The notes under the pieces were generated by a model, which saw nothing but the letters and a program-made list of their open reading frames with translations, was not told where the DNA came from and did no database searches. A stretch of DNA of 64,000 nucleotides from Riptortus pedestris (Eukaryota; Arthropoda; Insecta; Hemiptera; Alydidae), in assembly GCA_019009955.1 (NCBI GenBank), contig CM032230.1, forward strand, positions 121,217,001 through 121,281,000, read 5' to 3'. Position numbers and translations under genes: made by a program. This document shows positions 32,950 through 42,387 of the stretch, piece after piece. Position 1 is the stretch's first letter; every line of letters starts with the position of its first letter.

Positions 32950-33849
32950 CGAAATTTTATTCATAAAATTTGAGCTTATAAAATAAGCTAAAATTCCACG
33001 AATATACTTTGTAAATTAATTTCGTGAAAATCTTCATACCAATCTAAAATACATTCCTAAATTACATAAAATAATAACTTTTTCTTTCTCCTGCTGTGTA
33101 AATTGACATATGATAAGTTTAAAATCATATTTCTTTTTTTTGAATTTCGTCATGGTATATATTTATTTAATCACTGCTATATTGAAGAATTAAACGGTTT
33201 TACCTAATCGTTTGATAAAACGTTGTTTAAATATATATATTAATATTTAATGGCGTAAGAAAAATGTCAATAAATGAATGTTTACTTAGAGGGTTGTAAT
33301 GATTTTACCACGAATCATTCGATTATAATACCAAAAAATAAATGTGCGTCCTGTGAAGAATTTTTACAAAAAGATTGAAGTCACAGATAATAATTAAACT
33401 AATAATTACTTACTAACGCTGTGAAAAACAATAAAATGTTTAAAAAATAATATTCATATTGTATGTGGGAGTTACCTTTTCTTTATATTAATTTTGACCA
33501 TGGCTGCACTGACCTGTAAAAAAAAAAAGGTTTATTAAAATATATGTTATATTTTAAAAAAATAAAATTAAAAACAGTTAATAATGTCTGTAAAATTATT
33601 GTCGCAGTTTTTTTACTGTGATCGTCGGTAACGAAGGATAAGAGAAAATATAAATATGTAAAATCATTGCCTTTGTTTTGGATAACATATTTCTTGTTTA
33701 GAAAACATAAATATTCACTAGAAATTTAATTTCAGGATGTCAAAGTATAAAATTATATTTGATTTCCTATTTGTAAGTAATTATTTTAAATATTTCTTAC
33801 TTTTAATTCTTCTGACTTTATATAAAATATTTTGCCTTTTCGAAATATT
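32950..33849. other. AT-rich non-coding DNA
   Basis: No gene or repeat family recognised; very AT-rich with several poly-A/T runs. Confidence 0.45.
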
Positions 33850-33967
33850 AGCAGATGTCCCTTGAGGGAAATCAGCTATTGCGGTCGTACTCATGACGCG
33901 AGTTTCGAAAAATTTCTTCAAATGTCCATCGATCCTACCCAGGAGATGACGAAAATGAGGTCCGTTC

Positions 33968-34049
<82 letters not shown>

Positions 34050-34506
34050 CTGTTAACGCTCTAGCGGTCGCAATTTTCGTTTGATCGTTACCAAACTCGA
34101 TATTTAAACGTTTTATTCAAAAATAAAGATCAAGTTCGTTAATGGCTGAAATGGGTCCAGTGGGAGGGGGAGTTTAGAGGGGAGGATTTTCGAAAATTCG
34201 AAATATCTCCGTTACTATACGTCGGATCGAAACATTATATAGAATCAATCTTATTGCAAATTAAATTTACTATAAATAATGTTATATACATGTATTCTGT
34301 ATCTTGAATATTAACCGAGATATTTGCATTTTTCTGTTTTCAGCTTCTGAGATGAGTTCGGCTAACTTCGGGTCTAGTCGTGAGTTTCCGTCAAGAGCTA
34401 GTTCGGGCCCTTCCTGTAACTGTTTGACTCTCTATTCTGAAATTTCTCTATTATAAAACTTCACGTGGGAAATCTGCTTAGTTTACGCAGCACCTGCGTG
34501 ACGGAC
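33850..34506 (-). mobile_element. HLE-1 copy, complete, long TA tract (657 bp)
   Basis: Begins agcagatgtcccttgaggg (palindrome mutated). TA tract of about 70 bp at 33975-34045. Core and G-rich tract (gtgggagggggagtttagag) intact; left end agcacctgcgtgacggac before TTTTTT. Left block of the short type, colinear with 1753-2382. Confidence 0.9.
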
Positions 34507-34600
34507 TTTTTTAAGAATTTTCAGGAATAATTTTTGGGATACTTGTGATAATATATATATTGGTCGGATAAGTGGACATTTGAAAAAAAAGTTAGTCGTT

Positions 34601-34800
34601 AGGGGCTCAGGTTTGCCATGCGAGTTAAGGAGGAGGTCCACATTTTACTTGGAAAATCTACAGGAATTTATTTAGTGAAGAATTCATTAAATAAAATCCC
34701 TAGCCCCACCCTGACTTGAAAAAGTTATCAACCTGTAGATAACCCTTTTCAATTAGCCTATGAAGCAAGAAGTTGACGTTAATAAATAACAATAACAACA
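34601..34800 (+). repeat. tRNA-derived SINE, box B region deleted
   Basis: Head ggggctcaggtttgccatgc, then a shortened middle lacking a clear box B, then the body (ccccaccctgacttgaaaaa, caacctgtagataaccc) and tail (gacgttaataaataacaata). It sits ~20 bp from the next HLE-1 copy. Confidence 0.75.
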
Positions 34801-34816
34801 GTTAATCCATAATTTA

Positions 34817-34932
34817 TTAGCTGAGGGAAATCTGATATTGAGGTTTACTCATGATGGGGTTTTAAAAAAAAATTCTTTTCAATGTCCACCGATCCTATCT
34901 AGGAGATAACAAAAATGAGGTCCATGCAAAAG

Positions 34933-34998
<66 letters not shown>

Positions 34999-35712
34999 GT
35001 TGTAATATATGAAATGACCGTTTGTAGAATCAGAAAAAAAATGAAAAATTGAGATCGAATCTGAAATATTATTCATTCAAAGTATTCACTATCATTTTCA
35101 ATACACTTCTGCCAACGACTTACCAAGTTTTCTATCCCAGTTTTGAAAAAGTTTGTGTCACGTGTTGAAAGAAATTCAGAAAATGCATTTTTAATGTCTA
35201 AATCATCTGTAAAAAATTTTCCTCGCAAAAAGTGTTTATTATAGATGGTAAATATTTTGCTTGGAATCAACACACAACGTTTTAATCCTTTATAAAGATT
35301 AGGGTTTAAAAAATCGGACACTTCACGTGTTACAACCCAATATATATGCCAGTATGTATGTATATTTGTCTGTTAACGCTCTAGAGGTTGCAATTTTGGT
35401 CTGATCGATATTAAACTCGATATTTAATCATTTTATGTAAAAATAAAGATCAAGTTCGTTAATGGCAGAAATCAGACAAGTTGGAGAGGGGGGGGACATA
35501 GCATACACATTGTAAACCCCTCATTTTAATCAATCACTGCTTCATAAATTTGGTTATAAGAAATAAATGAACTGCATTTTAAATCAAAAGATGTGAGGCA
35601 TGGGACATTTCTATAATAAAATATTTATTAGGATAATCGACTTCTTCTCCTTCACAAGACACCAGTCCTGGAAAACCGGTGACATATCAAAAAAAAAAAA
35701 AATGTCATAATT
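34817..35712 (-). mobile_element. HLE-1 copy with alternative left block, split by mariner
   Basis: A diverged right block (agctgagggaaatctgatat, gtccaccgatcctatctagg) leads into the TA tract at 34936-34995. The 346-bp mariner MITE follows, then the tract resumes (tatatatgcc) with 'tgtctgttaacgctctagag' and the core to the G tract at about 35487. Beyond that the sequence (gtgaggcatgggacatttct, cagtcctggaaaaccggtg) is not the usual HLE-1 left block but matches 63640-63862, defining another left-block type. No canonical left terminus seen. Confidence 0.8.
34995..35340 (-). mobile_element. mariner MITE with intact C-terminal ORF (346 bp)
   Basis: Terminal inverted repeats begin TTGGGTTGTAA at both ends and match imperfectly for about 24 bp, flanked by TA. 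The minus-strand frame 35321-35073 (82 codons) contains HFLRGKFFTDD, a hydrophobic-spaced FLSTRDTNFFKTGIENL stretch and SRWQKCIENDSEYFE. This is the C-terminus of mariner transposases (usual phrase ...RWxKCIxxxGxYFE). The HTH and catalytic domains are deleted, so it cannot transpose itself. The start codon lies just inside the 5' repeat, so the frame may be an accidental fusion over the deletion. It sits inside the TA tract of an HLE-1 copy. Confidence 0.88.
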
Positions 35713-35871
35713 TCTCCCGATTTTATCACTTTCATTTATTATTGTGATACATCTTCAAGTAATCGTTATTTGAAATTCTAAGTTGACTAACTAATCTTAC
35801 TTTCCTCATATTCACTTTGAATTTAAGATAATCTTCGGGTTGGGGGCTGGTATAATGGGAGACACTTCTAT

Positions 35872-36108
35872 AAAAGGGATTGTATGATGTACTATATACT
35901 CTATCGATGTCGGTGGATAGTATGTGAATTGTTGCTTGTTCCAAAATTTTGTTTTTATCTGCTAGGAAACTTGTTTCAGACGAGATATCGGTAAAGTACT
36001 CTTGAACATTACTTAAATTTGCTACAGCTTTTATTTGTGAGAGCCAGTTATAGTTAGTACCATGTCTACTGGCATCCAGTGCTATGAGTAACTATCTATC
36101 AAATATAA
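35872..36108 (+). repeat. Direct repeat X, copy 1 (~237 bp)
   Basis: Runs from 'aaaagggattgtatgatgta' to 'ctatctatcaaatata' and ends exactly at the A run before the HLE-1 copy 36113-36893. The second copy starts at the A run after it. Contains 'gatgtcggtggatagtatgt' and 'catccagtgctatgagt'. Not found elsewhere in the window. Confidence 0.85.
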
Positions 36109-36112
36109 AAAA

Positions 36113-36893
36113 GTCCGTCCCGCAGGGGCTGCGTAAACTAAGCAGATTTCCCATGTGAAATTTTACTATAGAGAAATCTGCATACTGGTAACACAATACC
36201 ACCTTGATTAAATATAAACGGTAATGAGAAATCTTTCATTTAACTAAAATTAATTCCCAACTGAAACGGCTTCTGAATTGTAAGAATAATTTATATTTTA
36301 ATAACTCAAATTTTAGTAGTCCCAGAACTAAAGAAGGGAGGGGGGCGGATTTATGATTTGCATAAATCTCACAAAGTAACGAAGGTAAGGTAAGGTTAGA
36401 AGAAGCTTCCACCTGAGCCGAGCAGTTACGAAAACGGCCGACCTAATCCGAACTATACCCGACCACAGACTTCATAAAAATGCAAATATCTCGGTTAATA
36501 TTCAAGATAGAGAATAAATGTATATAACAATATTTATAGTAAATTTAATTTGCAATAAGATTGGTTCTATACACGTTTTCGGTCCGATGAATAATAACGA
36601 AGATATTTTGAATTTTCGAAAATCCCCCTCTCTAAAACCACACCATCACTATTGTACGATTTCAGCCATTAACGAACTTGATCTGTCTTTTTACTTAAAA
36701 CGGTTAAATATCGAGTTTCGTAATGATTAAAAAAAAAAATTGCGACTGCTAGAGCGGTAACAGACAAATATATGTAATTTTGAACGGACATCATTTTCGT
36801 CATCATCCTGGGTAGGATAATTTGAAGAAATATTTCGAAAATCGCGCTATGAGTATGACCTCAATAGCTGATTTCCCTTAAGGGAAATCTGCT
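36113..36893 (+). mobile_element. HLE-1 copy, long form, flanked by direct repeat X (781 bp)
   Basis: Left end gtccgtcccgcaggggctgc; long left block with 'actgaaacggcttctgaatt' and 'aaggtaaggtaaggttag'; a degraded C tract; a TA tract reduced to 'aatatatgtaa'; intact right palindrome and CTGCTAAAA. Both sides carry copies of repeat X. Confidence 0.9.
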
Positions 36894-37134
36894 AAAAGGG
36901 AGTGTATGATGTACTATATACTCTATTGATGTCGGTGGTTAATATGTGACTTGTTGCTCGTTCCAAAATTCTGTTTTTTTTTTTTTCTAGGAAATTTGTT
37001 TCAGACGATATGGGTAAAGTACTCTTCAACATTATTTAAATTTGCTATAGCTTTTATTTGTGAGTCCTAATAATAGTTAGTATTATGTCTACTGGTGTAC
37101 AGTGCTATTAGTCTAACTATTTATCAAATATAAG
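36894..37134 (+). repeat. Direct repeat X, copy 2 (~241 bp)
   Basis: Runs from 'aaaagggagtgtatgatgta' to 'ctatttatcaaatataag', about 1,022 bp after copy 1, with roughly a tenth of positions changed and a longer T run (36976-36988). Too long for an ordinary target-site duplication. Confidence 0.85.
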
Positions 37135-37518
37135 AAATGAAGGATTTTATATGGAAAATATTTTATAATAGACGATAACATTAAAATATAGCTGCTTTAA
37201 AATTAGAATTGATTGAACAAATTACAACATGATTTAGAAATATAACGTCGAATAAAAATACAAATATATTTGAGGGCTAATAATACTGGTAGCCCTGATG
37301 CCTCACTAAATATAATAATAGTTTAAGTATAAACGAACAAGAGGGAATCTTTTTTTTTTCCGCCCCAATAAAGAGAAAATGGGGCTAGGCTTGAGCGGGA
37401 ACAATACTGGGGGGAATGGTGGGGGGGGGGGGGAGATTTTATGAACTCGCATCGAAATTGGATCTTTACGGAGGGGTTCATGTAGGAGGAGGCCTCTCAC
37501 GGCTCGATATCCACGAAC
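37135..37518. other. Non-coding DNA with poly-G run at ~37420
   Basis: No gene recognised. Contains a poly-T run (37350-37359) and a G run of about 14 (37420-37433). Confidence 0.4.
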
Positions 37519-37815
37519 CACTACGGATATCACTATTCTGATAACATCGCCGCTCAACAGATATTCATCAAATAACTACTTCCAATAAGGCCAGGAACCC
37601 CCATACACCCAAGTTAATTAATTTGCTAAATGTTTTCCTCGTCCGATCCTATATCACAAGGACAACTAACGTTGAGTTGTTTTCGATTATAACAGTATAT
37701 TAATTTAACTGATCTATGGCGGATATGAAAAAAATATGAAAACTTCAAATAATTACTCAAATAATATTAATATTTTTCAACTAATTTCGCGTCCATATGA
37801 CGACTTTTTAGGAGA
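37519..37815 (+). repeat. Direct repeat Y, copy 1 (~297 bp)
   Basis: Shared with 38529-38823 almost base for base: 'aacatcgccgctcaacagat', 'ccaataaggccaggaacccc', 'aatttgctaaatgttttcct', 'tgatctatggcggatatgaa', 'gtccatatgacga'. No repeat family or ORF is evident in it. Confidence 0.88.
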
Positions 37816-38528
37816 AGTTCTACTTCAAAAAGGCTGCTGCATCTTTCTGTATGACCTTCCACTAGCCGTATCAGTCGGAGATTGGCTTACAGAGTATGGC
37901 GGGGCAAGTCAGCTGATTTATATCGATACTTCACGAAATAAGAATATATCGTCTCCCTAATGAAGAGTAGTCTAAATCGTAAATGAGAAATTTATAATTT
38001 GATTAACCACACTTTAAAGTTTCTAATAAGTTAAAATTTATATAATTCACATGTTTCATATCTGTATTCTTATTTATCACCTATTTCTATTTTTTTTTTA
38101 TGATGTGCATATTATCTTTTATCCTCCTCATGCTCAAATTTCTTTTCCTATTATACTTACATTTCCAACATCAAATTTATGGCTGCATTTAACTGTGCTA
38201 CGGACGTTTTATTGTCATTATGATCAACTTTAATCACCTGATGTCTAGTTCTTCTAATCAGTAATTGTAATGATTCCCCTATTTAAATTGTATTGCAATC
38301 CATACTGTTTATTTTGTATATAATATATTTGGTAAGTGTTGATTTTAATTTATTTTTTATATGGCTAAAGTTTTTTTTTACCCTGTTTGGTTATTTCTAG
38401 GTGATTTGTCCATTATCTTTACTTGTCGATACAATCTTCACAGCTATTGTGAAACTTTAATTCAATGAACAGTACATTTTTCATTCACTATATTCCTTAT
38501 TTGCAAAATTAGTATCATTTTACAACAT
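37816..38528. other. Spacer between the Y repeats
   Basis: AT-rich sequence with no recognised gene; short frames at 37736-37960 and 38051-38233 have no identifiable domain. Confidence 0.4.
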
Positions 38529-38823
38529 TAACTACGTATATCACTATTGTGATAACATCGCCGCTCAACAGATATTCATCAAATAATTACTTCCAATAAG
38601 GCCAGGAACCCCATACACCCAAGTTAATTAATTTGCTAAATGTTTTCCTCGTCCGATCCAATATCAAGGACAACAAACGCTGAGTTGTTTTCGATTATAA
38701 CAGTATATTAATTTAACTGATCTATGGCGGATATGAAAAAATATGAAAACTTCAAATGATTATTCTAATCATTTTTATTTCTCAGCTAATTTGTCGTCCA
38801 TATGACGAACTTTTAGACGAGAT
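38529..38823 (+). repeat. Direct repeat Y, copy 2 (~295 bp)
   Basis: Second copy about 1,010 bp downstream in the same orientation, with a few substitutions and small indels ('aggaaccccataca' against 'aggaacccccataca'; 'tccaatatcaagg' against 'tcctatatcacaagg'). Confidence 0.88.
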
Positions 38824-39123
38824 TACCCATATTCCTTTTTTTGATGCCTCTCATAAAGACATTAACAATTATGGCTATTAACGAATTTAGAATTTAGTCT
38901 CACAATGAAATTTCAATACCCAGTTACTTCGTGTATAATTAAAAATTTCTTAAACAGATAATGAAATGTATATGGTAACTATTTTCGCCATCTGCGAAGT
39001 ATACAAATTATAAGATCTCTGAAAAATTGAACTAAGTCCGATGAATTGCCGACATGGAGTCAGGTATAATAGCTGACTTTCCGGAATGAAATGTCCAAAA
39101 TAACCGTGAAAATTACAGCGGAT

Positions 39124-39127
<4 letters not shown>

Positions 39128-39172
<45 letters not shown>
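39128..39172. repeat. Compound (CA)n(TA)n microsatellite
   Basis: CACACA runs directly into TATATA. The overlapping short frames on both strands here are only translations of this repeat. Confidence 0.9.
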
Positions 39173-39175
<3 letters not shown>

Positions 39176-39189
39176 CAAATTGGAATAAA

Positions 39190-40012
39190 TTGTTGAGCAT
39201 ATCAATATTTCTACGCAAATTACTTGCTCCACACATTGCTCCTGGAGAAATGTATAAAACAAAAGTTAATGTAAATATCAAAGTAAACAACTTTTGTTAT
39301 GTGCATGTTTGTCGAAAAACAAATAGACAATGAAATATCGAGAATTTTTAATTCAGGCCTCGCTTATAACCCCCACTCCTGTTCTAACCTAAAAATTTTA
39401 ATATAGCTTATAATCATGGAAGAAATAATGCTAATTGACATACCGAGTTTTTTTTAAGTTTAATCGTTAGCGCCAAATGAAATAGTTGACTCCCGCTTTA
39501 GAGTACAGTGTATATCTCGTTTATACTTTGTTAAAAGACAAAAATGAATATGACAAAAGTTACTCTAAATAACAAAATAAACAACTTTTGTTATGTTCAT
39601 ATTTTCCGAAAAACGAATAGAAAGATGAATGAATGCATACCGAGTTTTATTTATTTCGGTTGGGTCTCTTGTCCCAAATAAAATTGTTCACTTCCGCTAA
39701 AGGTTTTAGCGTATATCTCGTTTATAATTCGGTATACGAAAAAAGTGTATATAATAAAAGTTACTCTAAATAACAAAATAAAAAACTTTTGTTTTGTTCA
39801 TATTTGTCAAAAAACCATTAGGAAACGAAATATCGCTGTTTTTAATTTATGGCCTTATAACCCCCACTCCTGTTCGTCTCAGAGGATATTAATATAGCCT
39901 AAAGTCTAAGTTAAGTTAGTAGCCATACCAAGTTTCATAAAATTCGGTTCAGCCGTTTATGCGTGAAAAGGTAACAAACAAACAAACAAACAAACAAAAT
40001 GCAGTTATGGTG
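39190..40012 (+). repeat. Repeat family B, with three internal subrepeats
   Basis: The module 'aaagttactctaaataacaa...acttttgttatgttcatatt...ccgaaaaac...gaaatatcg' occurs at about 39290, 39583 and 39786. Later come 'cttataacccccactcctgt' and 'aattcggttcagccgtttat-gcgtgaaaaggtaac' with an (AAAC)n-like run (aaacaaacaaacaaac). The phrase about 'cggttcagccgttt ... aggtaacaaacaaac' is common at 3' ends of invertebrate interspersed elements. Class unassigned. Shares its 3' region and C-rich phrase with loci at 47.8 and 52.4 kb. Confidence 0.7.
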
Positions 40013-40097
40013 TCTATGACATGTGAAACGAAAAGTTATCGTGAATTTTCGGGAAAAAAATCAATGTACAGACAGAGGTTACAATTTTATATATATA

Positions 40098-40275
40098 CTA
40101 GCTAAGGTACCCGGCGATGCCCGGGAAATTATTGTTAACTGACTAATGATGGTATTTTGATAGTAAGACTTCAAGGTATACAATTACACTGCCCTCCATG
40201 ACGTAATGATTTTCCGAAATAATACCATCACTATTCAGCCTCAAATTAATTCCCGGGCGAAGCAGGGTATCTGAG

Positions 40276-40281
<6 letters not shown>
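40098..40281 (+). repeat. Repeat family C
   Basis: Starts 'actagctaaggtacccggcg-atgcccgggaaatt' and ends 'attcccgggcgaagcaggg-tatctgagctaa' before a TA tract. The two GCCCGGGAA/TTCCCGGGC phrases make a short inverted repeat at its ends. A decayed second copy is at 32276-32405. Class unassigned. Confidence 0.6.
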
Positions 40282-40322
<41 letters not shown>

Positions 40323-40334
40323 ATATATATATTA
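40281..40334. repeat. (TA)n microsatellite, left of inverted repeat
   Basis: About 50 bp of TA with one C interruption; lies at the outer edge of the inverted repeat 40336-40627, matched by another TA tract on the far side. Confidence 0.9.
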
Positions 40335-40335
40335 T

Positions 40336-40627
40336 GGTGTTGTTGTTTCTTGGAGTTTTGGTCAATGTTATTGAAAAAATTCTTAGTTAATACCAATATT
40401 TCGAGAATATTTATTTACTCTTCTTCAGAGCAAGACTAAAGATACATAAAAGTATTGTACTCAAGCAGCGCTTCAAATGTAGCCAAAAGTGCAACACGTT
40501 ATGTACAATAGTTTTAAAGTATCTTTAGTCTTGCCCTGAAGAAGAGTAAATAAATATTCTCGAAATATTGGTAAAACTAAGATTTCTACACCAACATTGA
40601 CCAAAACTCCAAGAAAGAACAACACCA
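40336..40627. repeat. Large inverted repeat, ~110-bp arms, TA-flanked
   Basis: Left arm 40336-40445 and right arm 40519-40627 are reverse complements at roughly nine bases in ten (ggtgttgttgtttcttggag, tggtcaatgtt, accaatatttcgagaatatt, actcttcttcagagcaagac). The 73-bp spacer is unrelated. The same arm sequence in single form is at 45930-46025. Arms ending in a short 'ttcgagaa...cttcttcag' motif recall ends of Penelope-like elements, which would make this two inverted ends or one foldback element. That class is tentative. Confidence 0.8.
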
Positions 40628-40666
40628 TATATAAATATAACCTGGTCGAAAGCAACAACACAATTT

Positions 40667-40670
<4 letters not shown>

Positions 40671-40723
<53 letters not shown>
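40671..40723. repeat. (TA)n microsatellite, right of inverted repeat
   Basis: Near-pure TA on the other side of the inverted repeat; it also leads into a decayed HLE-1 right block. Confidence 0.9.
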
Positions 40724-40725
<2 letters not shown>

Positions 40726-40818
40726 GATAACATTATCGCCATCAAATAGTTAGTTTCAGTGAATTAGTGTGATGAGATCAACCTTAATAAATATTTTTCC
40801 TTCGGGGAAATGTGCTAA
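40724..40818 (+). mobile_element. HLE-1 right-block relic
   Basis: After the TA tract come 'gtgatgagatcaaccttaat' and 'ccttcggggaaatgtgctaa', a mutated version of the usual right end (gtacaacctcaat...cccttaagggaaatctgctAAAA). The middle of the block is unrecognisable. This suggests the TA tracts here once belonged to an HLE-1 copy, into which the inverted repeat was inserted. Confidence 0.55.
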
Positions 40819-41043
40819 AAGTACAGCATATCCTCATTAATCCAGTTCGTTAAGCAGATCATTAGGATAATGAGAGCACCTCTATGGCCATTGAAAAAAT
40901 GGAGATTATACCCTCATAATATGCTATTTTTTTTTCGTGTGTGTGATATGATTAAGTATACCGTCATTATGGTTTTTCACATGAACATTGGTTTTATATC
41001 ATTATAGATTCATAGAATTAACAATGTAACATCTGTATTACAA

Positions 41044-41136
41044 TATTATTATTTATTAACGTCCACGTTTTGCAACTATGACAAATTGGAATGGATCCTA
41101 ATGTCTAGGCTGGAATCGAACTGACGACTCAGGTTA
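41044..41136 (-). repeat. SINE, tail and box B only
   Basis: Tail tattattatttattaacgtc, a short body, then box B gctggaatcgaactgacgac. The middle of the body is deleted. Fused head-to-head to the next SINE at 'gactcagg'. Confidence 0.75.
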
Positions 41137-41343
41137 GCCATACGAGTTAAAGCGTTGACCTAAATCTTACATGGTAAACCTAGAGAGGCGAGTTAGATTC
41201 TCACCTGGACATTAGGAATTTATTTAGTAACGGAATTCATTAAATAAGTCCCACCTGGCAATTAAACGGTGGTAACCTGTAGATAACCCGTCCCAATTAG
41301 CCTTAGTTCCAAAAAGTGGACGTTAATAAATAATAATAATAAA
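41133..41343 (+). repeat. tRNA-derived SINE, near full length
   Basis: Head caggttagccatacgagtta, box B gcgagttagattctcacctg, body ggtggtaacctgtagataac, tail gtggacgttaataaataata. Opposite orientation to the fragment just before it, so the two tRNA-like heads face each other. Confidence 0.85.
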
Positions 41344-41427
41344 TCACATGACCTGAGTCCCAAATATATCGCATTATAATACCTATAATTATTGTTTTTC
41401 ATCGTAATATTTCATCTTAATTTAAAA

Positions 41428-41898
41428 GTCCATCACGCAGGGGCTGCGTAAACTAAGCAGATTTCCCAAGGGAAGTTTTACAATCGAGAAATTTCACGAG
41501 AGCCGAGCAGTCAAGGAAACGGCCGAACTAGCTTTTGGTGCGAGTCACTCTCGTCCTTTAGTCGCCCAGGATTAATAAAAATGCAAATATCTCAGTTAAT
41601 ATTCAAGATAGAGAATAAATCTTTGTAACAATATTTATAATAAATTTAATTTGCAATAAGATTGATTCTGATATTTCGAATTTCCGAAAATCCTCCCCTC
41701 AAACCCCCCCTCCCATTGGTCCAATTTCAGCTGTTAACGAACTTAATCTTTCTTTTTACATAAAACGACTAAATATCGAGTTTGGTAACGATAATTTTCG
41801 TCATCTACTAGGTAGGATCGACGGACATTTGAAGAAAAATTTCGAAAATTCCGTCATGAGTACAACCTCAATAGCTGATTTCCCTTAAGGGATTAGCT
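41428..41898 (+). mobile_element. HLE-1 copy lacking the TA tract (471 bp)
   Basis: Left end gtccatcacgcaggggctgc; core; C-rich tract (aaaccccccctcccattgg). At about 41790 'tttggtaacgat' joins directly to 'aattttcgtcatctactagg', removing the TA tract and its borders. The right end is damaged (tcccttaagggattagcttt). Otherwise colinear. Confidence 0.85.
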
Positions 41899-42239
41899 TT
41901 AGAAGAAATTAACTTTGTTTACAGTCACTAATAAATTGATTAAAATATTTTAAAACTTTTTATGAATGCCGCAGAAATGCTAATAAAAAAAGGGGTAAAG
42001 GGGGTAAAAAAAGGGGGCGTTCCTCATATTTTTCGATTTTCGCAATATCAATATTTCCTTCATTTCGTAGAAGGAAGTAACAACGTTGTATTACTCCGAA
42101 ATTGGAATAAGCAAATATCCAATGTAAACTAAACGAATATGTTATACGTAAACACCTGTAAAAAATAAAGTAAGTGGGAGATTGTGATTAAGATAACTTG
42201 AACCACTACACCCAAGTATAATTCAAACGCCCAAGTGTA
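41899..42239. other. Non-coding stretch, nothing recognised
   Basis: AT-rich sequence with A/G runs near 41985-42020; no ORF or repeat family recognised. Confidence 0.4.
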
Positions 42240-42335
42240 ATTCAAACAACTGGTAACACAGGATTTTCTACCATCAGTTTTGGAGGAATTTCTCGCTAGT
42301 ACCTAGTTTTACAGCTCGTAAAGCTAATAATAAGT

Positions 42336-42387
<52 letters not shown>

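Noticed and set aside
37519..38823. LTR retrotransposon with repeat Y as LTRs
   Set aside because: No TG...CA ends, primer-binding site, polypurine tract or gag/pol motif between the copies.
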